From the NCBI RefSeq assembly GCF_004210375.1, contig NW_027467782.1:20315276-20379275 (forward strand): 64,000 bases of DNA, given 5' to 3'. The first letter of the stretch is position 1, and every line of letters starts with the position of its first letter. Positions 57,103 through 64,000 of the stretch are shown here, piece after piece. The DNA is from Tachypleus tridentatus (Eukaryota; Arthropoda; Merostomata; Xiphosura; Limulidae). The position numbers and the translations under genes were made by a program. Under the pieces are notes generated by a model. It saw nothing but the letters and a program-made list of their open reading frames with translations, did no database searches and was not told the DNA's origin.

Positions 57103-57354
57103 GTTCAAAGCGTTGCATGTGACGTTCTACAAATGACAGAATCTGATGAAAGTAGGCACCAAGAACAATAAATCTGGCTTTTGAAAATCCAAACATCATC
57201 AAACATCAAGTATCAGTATCTACACCTTATTATATATATGTATATGTACGTACATGTTAGTCGGAAGGAAAAAGAGCGTTCGGAAAAAGCGTCTCCAAAA
57301 CTATGATGATTAAAAACACAACAAATATTAAATATATTCACACAAATAAACAGT
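57103..57354. other. No gene seen
   Basis: AT-rich spacer between SINEs. Confidence 0.4.
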
Positions 57355-57780
57355 AAAAGCACTTAGTCATCACTACCTACCGCCAACTATTAGGTTATTG
57401 TTTACAAACGAATAGTGAGATTGATCGTTAGTTATAATGCCCTCACGACTGAAAGGGCGAGCATATTTGGTCGCGGGTTCGCATCCCGGTCGCGCCAAAC
57501 ATGGTCGCTCTTTCAGCCGTGGGGGCATTATAATGTTACGGTCAATCCCACTATTCGTTGGTAAAAGAGTAGCCCAAGAGTTGGCGGTGGTTGGTGATGA
57601 CTAGCTACCTTCCCTCTAGTTTTACACTGCTAAATTAGGGACGGCTAGCACAGATAGCCCTCGAGTAGCTTTGTGCGAAATTCCAAAACAAACAAACAAA
57701 CATATTTGGTAGGACAGGGAGTCAAACGTCGTGAGATTCTGATTGCGAGTCGACCTTCCTAACCAACCTTGAGGACAAAT
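57355..57780. repeat. Nested SINEs: plus-strand copy inserted in a minus-strand copy
   Basis: The outer minus-strand SINE occupies 57,355-57,471 and 57,701-57,780. A 5'-truncated plus-strand SINE (57,472-57,700) sits inside, flanked by 'catatttggt' at 57,462-57,471 and 57,701-57,710. The inner copy begins within the B-box region and keeps a clean AAAC tail. Confidence 0.93.
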
Positions 57781-58821
57781 GTGGAGTTTCTAACGAGTTA
57801 TTCTCAATCTAACTTCAGTACTAATGTATATATTTTCATAAAAATTCCTTCACTACTAAAGTGTATATCTTATTATATTTAAAAAAAATTCTATTGAAGT
57901 AACAACATGTGTACATGGAGAAAAACTTCGTATAGCAGTTAATATGTGTACAAACTAAGCAAAACGTATAAAATGCAAAGTTATACACTTTGCTTACAAT
58001 ATCTACAACTGAAGTAAACAGTACTTTCTGTAACTATATATCCTTGTATTCTATCAAGCAAATGTCTATTTTGTTTCTGCTCAACTGCATAAGTTAAGTT
58101 TAATAAACAAATAAAAATAATTAATATTATTTGATATTTTATATAAAAAGAAGTAGGACAATAAAAGACATGTTTCCCATGATGTTCAACAACAACAAAC
58201 AAATTAACAACAGGAGAAGTTTTTAACCTTCCTTCAAGATATGGTGTTTTATGTAAAGTTTATCTTTATCAAAGACCTTTTAGTAGTCAACATATTTTAC
58301 CCCAATGGTGTCAAGAGGAAAATTATTTTACAGACTGCACAAACATCTGAATTATCCTCTCCTCATAATGATATTTTCATAGAGATAGTTCGTACATTTA
58401 TATTAAAGCTATAAATTAGGATCTAAACATGTCCAATTTCATATCTCAAACGCTATTACGATGTCAACCAAACGTATACCAACCAGTAGAAACCATTTGT
58501 AACCATTGACATCATAAAACAGCGCAATTTTAGATTCGGTATATGTGTTAGAAGAGGACAAAAAATAGTTTTTCCATTACATAATGTACAGTATGATAGG
58601 TTTAAGTGACAGTTCTTTTTCTGTCATGTAGCAATGTGCATATTCAACACAAATTCTGGTTCAATTCAATAGACTGACAATATTTTCAATGATTCTTTTT
58701 ATTTGAAGTCATTTCATTGACCTTAATAAGTGTGACTAATATAATAAAAGTCTTACTACATTTTAAAAGTAAAAACAAACTTTAATATTTAAAAAAAGAA
58801 GTGCTTGGTACGATAAATGTC
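57781..58821. other. No recognisable gene
   Basis: AT-rich with no motif recognised on either strand. Confidence 0.45.
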
Positions 58822-58935
58822 ACGGTATGACGAAGGGGTTCAAGCACTTGACTTGCAATTTGAGGAGCACGGGTTCGAATGCTTTTTACACCAAACACAC
58901 TCGCTATTAAACTCTTTACGTAGTGGAGTTTCCAT
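58822..58935 (+). repeat. SINE family A head and start of body, degraded
   Basis: 'gacgaaggggttcaagcac', B box 'gggttcgaatgc' (58,870-58,881), 'caccaaacacactcgc'. Confidence 0.7.
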
Positions 58936-58954
58936 AGTTAATACATCTTTAATT

Positions 58955-59275
58955 ATATTTATTTGTTTGTTTTTGAATTTCATGCAATGCTACACGAGGG
59001 CTATCTGCATTAGCCATCCCTAATTGAGAAGTGTAAAACTAGACAGAAGTCAGCTAGCTATCCCTAATTTAACAGTGTAAGACTGGAGGGAAGTCAGCTA
59101 GCTATCCCTAATTTAACAGTGTAAGACTAGATGGAAGTCAGCTAGCTATCCATAATTTAACAGTGAAAGACTGGAGGGAAGTCAACTAGCTATCCCTAAT
59201 TTAACAGTGTAAGACTAGACGGAAGTCAGCTAGCTATCCCTAATTTAACAGTGTAAGACTGGAGGGAATTAGGTA
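58955..59275 (-). repeat. SINE family A with internal 44-bp tandem expansion
   Basis: Reverse-orientation SINE tail and body ('ctacacgagggctatctgc'), after which one body segment ('agctatccctaatttaacag' plus 'gactggagggaagtca') is repeated about six times at 44-bp spacing. Confidence 0.93.
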
Positions 59276-60700
59276 CTTTACATTCACACTTAGACACAAC
59301 TAGCTATCATCTGATCTTAACATTAGTAACGGAAGGTGTATTTAATGGGCTAAATATAAGCATTGGGTGTAAAACATTATTGTAACAAAGGCTTAGTTGA
59401 AACACTACTCCACTGAAACCCTTGGTAATTTTTATCTTACTTTTGTCTATACCTCAATGTTAATAAACAACTGAAAAAAATATAAATAAAATGCTATCTA
59501 ACTTATCATGGTGCAATAAGTGAGCCTAGGGTATTATTTGTTTTATAATTAAGCTTAAAAATGTACTGTGCAATAACTTACTCTAAGCTCAATAAAGACA
59601 AAATATCAATTATAAATCTAAATAATTTCTGAATTAAATTGGTTTGTTCTATCACCAAAGTTAACAAGAATAAAAAAACAAACCAATATGTATATTAAAG
59701 ATTCACAACATAAATACCATAGTTGACCTAACAATATCAATTGGGAGTTTTGTTACAAAACAATGATATAAATTGTAGACCATTACTATTAAAACAAAGA
59801 AGCATGACACAAACTGTTTATTATATATATTAACACCAGAGGGACATTTAGAGTGTTCCTTCTACCACACACATTATACTCTTTAACACTGTAAATATGT
59901 GACAGCCATAAAGCTTCTTATTTCCAAAGAATGCAACATGTAGATCTTCAATGTTTCCAGTTCACTAAAATGTTTAGTTAAAATAAAGTTATTTCAATTT
60001 TTAAGTCCATCTCATGCTACGTTTATCATTTTTATAAAGTACTTCATAACTTGTTCTTAATGTTTCATGAAAAATTCAAAATCTTCCTATTAACAGTAAG
60101 CAGTGCCAATCTTTATACATATACTCAAAAGGTGATATACAAAACTAACTTATATCTCTGTATTTCTATAGACTGATGGAACTTTTAGGTGAATAGGTCT
60201 ATTCAGATACCAATAACTATTTTGAATCTATTCAATGTTACACAGAGTGGCTTTCAAATGCATCACTAAACTTTTGGAAAAGAAATATCAATAACTAACA
60301 TACTGAGCAAGAGCAAGAATTTAAACTGAACAAAATACACTATTCATTTCAAGCAGGCCAAACTAGCCTAACAATCCTTTGACTGTTTATGTACATGTAA
60401 AACTGAATGAGTGCTTAAATCTTTATCAGTACAACATATAACCCAATAAAGGTGACATAAAATATCTTAACTCGATTGACTATTCTTTTTTTAGGATAAT
60501 AAAGAGCAATGATTAGTAGGGCACATTACAAGTACAGATGTTGATGTCATTTATGTAAATAATAACAGAAGGCATTCCTGTCATGTTTAGATGTACATAA
60601 AAAAATGTGTGCATTATATGAAAGATGGCAGTGACAACAGTTAAAAAAATGTTAAAACAGGTTTCACAGAATAGAAAAATAAAAAGGAATGGGAATTACA
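59276..60700. other. No recognisable gene; could be 3' UTR or intergenic
   Basis: AT-rich unique sequence. If the terminal exon at 62,479 is real, transcripts could extend into this area on the minus strand, but the LINE relic between makes that uncertain. Confidence 0.35.
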
Positions 60701-60714
60701 GAAAATGATAATGT

Positions 60715-60895
60715 AAAGAAATATAGAGGAAACAATACTAATATATGGAAAATAGAAAAATTAATAAAAATATATGTGATATTAATATACAGGTAACAAA
60801 AACTAATATATGGGAAATAAAAAAATGAATAGAAATATTGGTGATATTAGTATATAGGAAACAATCCTAATATACGGGAAATAGAAGCTGAGCCT
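60715..60895. repeat. Imperfect AT-rich repeat of about 70 bp, 2-3 copies
   Basis: 'actaatatatgggaaata' and similar words recur around 60,738, 60,805 and 60,868. Confidence 0.6.
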
Positions 60896-60899
60896 TGAA

Positions 60900-61760
60900 T
60901 ACAGTACTGTAGTCCATATATAGAACAAGCAAAGCAGTGACAGCACCAGATCAGACCAACTTAATGTCAGCAAACTTGTTCCTGTGAATACCAACATGAC
61001 CAGTTATCCAGAAAAACTGGATGTGAATAGAAGATAGAAGAAAAATAGGCCAGCCAGTGTTGAATATTGTGAAAATAAGGTGAGAATTAACACAAAGCGA
61101 TTCTATGACCAGTAGAGAGTGAAGAGAGTTGGTATAAATAGAACAGTGAGTGTACTGTGTAGCTTCGATATCATTCAGAATAAAAGAAATGCCATATAAC
61201 TTGACAGTGAACACTGAAACTGTAGAGAGGATATTGTACAAAACCACCTAGCTGCAACAAACCATGGCAGATCCAATAGACTTAACTGATTTTATAACAT
61301 CTGTATAACTAGGAATGAAAGAATGGTTCAAAAGATGTTTGGCAATGAAAACAGTACAACCAAATGGAAGTATCAACCTTCCTCAGATGACTCAGAGAAA
61401 GGCAACAGGCAGAGGTGGTAATAAAACATAGTGTGGTGGGCTGATTGATGGAAAAAGCAACATCAATCTGTGACATACTGAACTCAGTCAGCTTCACCTA
61501 AATATGAAGACCAAAGGGAAGAATGGCAGACTGTATATTCCCAAAAAAGTATAACCAGTGGAACCCAGTGTACAGACTCTGAACTGGAGACATATGGAAA
61601 GACCCTGTTCAAGGCTGAAGTCTCAGATGGTGAATAGGGTACAGCATCTTCAAGGCCAAGGTTCTGGCAGAAACTTAAATAAGAGACAAATAGTTCAGTT
61701 TTGAACAAAAAATCAATCTGCTCCACAAGAGGTGGAAGAAGGGATCTGGATGTTGAAGAT
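60900..61760 (-). pseudogene. LINE (jockey/I-like) ORF2 relic with RNase H domain
   Basis: The minus-strand frame 61,247-60,951 has 'HIQFFWITGHVGIHRNKFAD' near its C-terminus, the RNase H block of non-LTR retrotransposons (usually F-W-x-P-G-H-x-G-I-x-G-N-E-x-A-D). Upstream, 'IYTNSLHSLL' stands where these proteins carry a D-S pair, so a catalytic Asp has been lost. Two more frames (61,497-61,309; 61,726-61,484) continue upstream with 'PYSPSETSALNRVFP', probably linker between RT and RNase H. No RT motifs were seen, so only the C-terminal part remains. Confidence 0.7.
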
Positions 61761-62478
61761 GTTCAGTGCCGTTGTACACTTTGTATTTCAGTCGGTTGGT
61801 TAAGTTTTACTACTGTATATATTTGACAATTACATCATTATATTGGGTCAGAAAGGCATTGTAAAGTAATAAAATCAAAAGCAGCCAATCAGGAAATGTT
61901 TAGAAAACTGAGACTGTGCTAAAATAAAAATTGTTATTGCATTTTCACAATCTGCAATTATTTTGTATGTCCAACATTTGTTTCACTACTTTCATTACAA
62001 TTGGTGTTATGGTGGTGAAGATGAGAGAGCAAGTTTAAAGTTCTATGAAAAATAAATAAAATGATATTCATTAAGATGGTATTATAAGTAAGGTTAATTA
62101 AACATAAAAAACCATGAAATGAGCACAATTAATTTTATTCTTAGCATGAAAAATCACACTTTACACAGAATTACTTGACAGAGAATTCACAAATTAATGG
62201 ATGAATGTTTTATGAAAGCAATTTACTTGAAATATAATTTCAGTTAATAAATGGCTTGTAACTTTTACATAAACATTTGGCAAAACTCATGATGATACAC
62301 TTTGTATATTTAGAACATTTCAGTAGTTTATGTAGTTTCATGGTTACATGGAGATTACAGAACTGGTCAGAATGACCAAGCACACATACAGGTTCAATAG
62401 AATATAATTTAATTGATAAAGGAATGTGTATGTGGATCACAATCAGTAGCCTGAATGTTTTTGTTTGAAGTGCATTTT
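61761..62478 (-). other. Candidate 3' UTR of the exon at 62,479, no gene otherwise
   Basis: AT-rich sequence after the stop codon at 62,479-62,481 in minus-strand direction. Several reversed AATAAA-like words (tttatt) occur, for example near 62,125-62,145. No other feature was seen. Confidence 0.3.
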
Positions 62479-62595
62479 TTAAAATTCTTCAGATACACTT
62501 GCCATTTTGGAAACTTCTAGTAAGCCTAATTTTCTTTTCACTTTTGATAAAACACCACCAGTGACTTCATCAGGAAAACTGCTCTTGATTGGATG
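62479..62595 (-). CDS. Candidate terminal coding exon, unknown gene
   Basis: On the minus strand a strong acceptor ('aattttttacag') is followed by 38 open codons ending in TAA: HPIKSSFPDEVTGGVLSK, then VKRKLGLLEVSKMASVSEEF. Composition (charged, balanced, low F/I/N) differs from the AT-driven ORFs around it and looks like a conserved C-terminus. I do not recognise the family. Another exon-like piece lies upstream (about 62,798-62,846, between 'aaattgcag' and 'gaggtaatt'), but its phase would join a different frame, so the gene model is unresolved. Confidence 0.45.
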   Translation of the reverse strand, partial: HPIKSSFPDEVTGGVLSKVKRKLGLLEVSKMASVSEEF

Positions 62596-62846
62596 CTGTA
62601 AAAAATTACTTTTCATAAATTTACTTGCTACAGTTAATTTTAAACATGAGTGAGGAATAAAATCAGGGAGAATGTTTATAATACATAAAATAAAGTTTGT
62701 TTTTCAATGGCCCATAATTAATCTTTTTGTTAAAATACAGTTTACTTCTAATTATTTGGTATTGGAAACTTTTGTATTAAGGTGGTTAATTACCTCAGAC
62801 ACATTTCAGTTACATTCTTAACCATAATGTTGGCAAGTCTTTCTGC

Positions 62847-64000
62847 AATTTTATATCAAATCTTATTTCTTTATTGAAGAAATTATAATAAAATAAATAG
62901 ATTTTATAATCTTAAAATCCCTTTCTATGGGAAAAGATTAAGTATAGAAAATCTTAGTGATTTACATAAAAAACATAATTAAAGAAAAAGTTATTAATTC
63001 AAATTCTGTTAAACATTCATGAAACAAAAAGTAACTTCTGAATTACAAGGTGACAAGTGCCTGAAGGATCAAACTACTTCATAAGAAAGATAATCAATAT
63101 ATCTTGCTCTGATCCACCAAATACTTATGAAGTGGTGTACAACTTTGGTCTTCTTACACAAGAAGGAATGGTGATGTATGAAGGACTGTTCAGAGTGATG
63201 CAACTTAAACTGATTATCAAGTAAAAACGAGGAAATTATCTTTCTATTCAAGCCACTAGTTGGTCCTCGATAGTCTTCACTTGAAATATTGTGTGAGCTT
63301 TGTCTGAGTAATGACACTGATTTGTTGTAAATTGTTCACACCACAGCTACTAAAGTTACTCCAGGGATGGAAAGGTTATATTAAGATCTCTTTATAAAAG
63401 ATCAACAGACAAGGTTTTCAGTATGTTTAAGTGGGTGATACTAATGAATCAGGGAGATAATCCTGTTAGTGTACTATGTAGTGCTGGATTGTGACTCTAC
63501 ACCATATTTTATGCACAATATCTTAAGGAAGATCCAGAGGCATGCTCTCCCAGAAATATTTAAAATCAGAAACACCATTCTCTCTATTTTCTGGTCTCTT
63601 TTAAAATAAGGGTATAAAAAGTGATTAAATTTGCAATGAACATGTGATTTTGTGTTTCCTTCATTAGGTGTAAAACAACTTTTCATAAATGTTATATCTT
63701 TTCTCCTTTTGTAATGTGAAGATGCCTTTGAAGTAGGCAAAACTCTTTGGTAAATATAATTTTTTGTGGGGAAGTGGGTGGGGTGGTTTGATTTACTGAC
63801 TGAATACGAAACAACATGACTACATTTAATTTCGTATGATTGAGTAGAGAATGCCCATTAAGTACATACTACTGACCATACAATCTACATTACATTTTTC
63901 TCTCTCACAATAAAGTATTTAAATGACTTTAAAACATATTCCTATAATTAAGAACATGAAAAGTTCAGTTAAAATAATGTTGATGACTGAAATTTTACAA
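62847..64000. other. No gene confirmed
   Basis: AT-rich, possibly intron of the minus-strand gene ending at 62,479. Minus-strand ORFs at 63,069-63,317 and 63,474-63,740 contain many H, S and K residues and cannot be assigned. 63,764-63,785 is a short G-rich run. Confidence 0.35.

Noticed and set aside
63069-63740. Two minus-strand ORFs (82 and 88 residues) as exons of the gene ending at 62,479
   Set aside because: Phases and splice sites could not be joined to the terminal exon, and their composition is not convincing.

Overview
This is a window of animal nuclear DNA: AT-rich and intron/intergenic in character, with no bacterial-style gene packing, and filled with decayed transposable elements. 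The dominant SINE has a tRNA-like head (A and B boxes), a conserved body and an AAAC-type tail. I recall this family from horseshoe crab genomes (Limulus, Tachypleus, Carcinoscorpius), so a chelicerate, probably a horseshoe crab, is my best guess. That is inference from memory, not a database result.

Layout. (1) 1-9,645 and about 23,460-33,862 are the two arms of a very large, highly similar inverted repeat. The left arm may run past the window start and ends at a 500-N gap (9,646-10,145). Each arm carries old SINEs, a decayed DIRS-like RT/RNase H fragment, a 70-bp tandem repeat, and a 62-bp minisatellite interrupted by an inverted pair of Penelope-like element (PLE) fragments. (2) The spacer, 10,146-23,040, holds a piggyBac element with clean ends and TTAA sites but an internally deleted transposase. 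It also holds an old direct segmental duplication, several minisatellites and two exons of a decaying secretin-family (class B) GPCR. (3) 33,863-40,700 is mostly AT-rich sequence with scattered SINEs and a PLE terminus. (4) 40,735-43,480 holds a 163-bp higher-order tandem repeat, a gag fragment, an env-like fragment with no pol between them, and a truncated mariner transposase split by a short retroposon with target-site duplication. (5) 44,190-48,870 holds a coding-like relic split by a SINE, a 1.6-kb satellite of 37-bp units and a 145-bp tandem repeat. (6) 51,166-54,030 holds an intact-looking tRNA-Ala(TGC) gene followed by the best-preserved PLE of the window (RT with YVDD, GIY-YIG endonuclease, hammerhead-like 3' region), inactivated by stops and frameshifts. 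(7) 54,600-59,280 is a run of SINEs, one nested inside another and one with an internal 44-bp tandem expansion. (8) 59,300-64,000 has a LINE RNase H relic and one plausible terminal coding exon on the minus strand.

The only gene that looks functional is the tRNA. The GPCR exons and the minus-strand terminal exon are the only host protein-coding signals I can defend. Everything else is mobile-element debris and tandem repeats, and its main value is the order of events it records: minisatellite, then PLE insertion, then the large inverted duplication.
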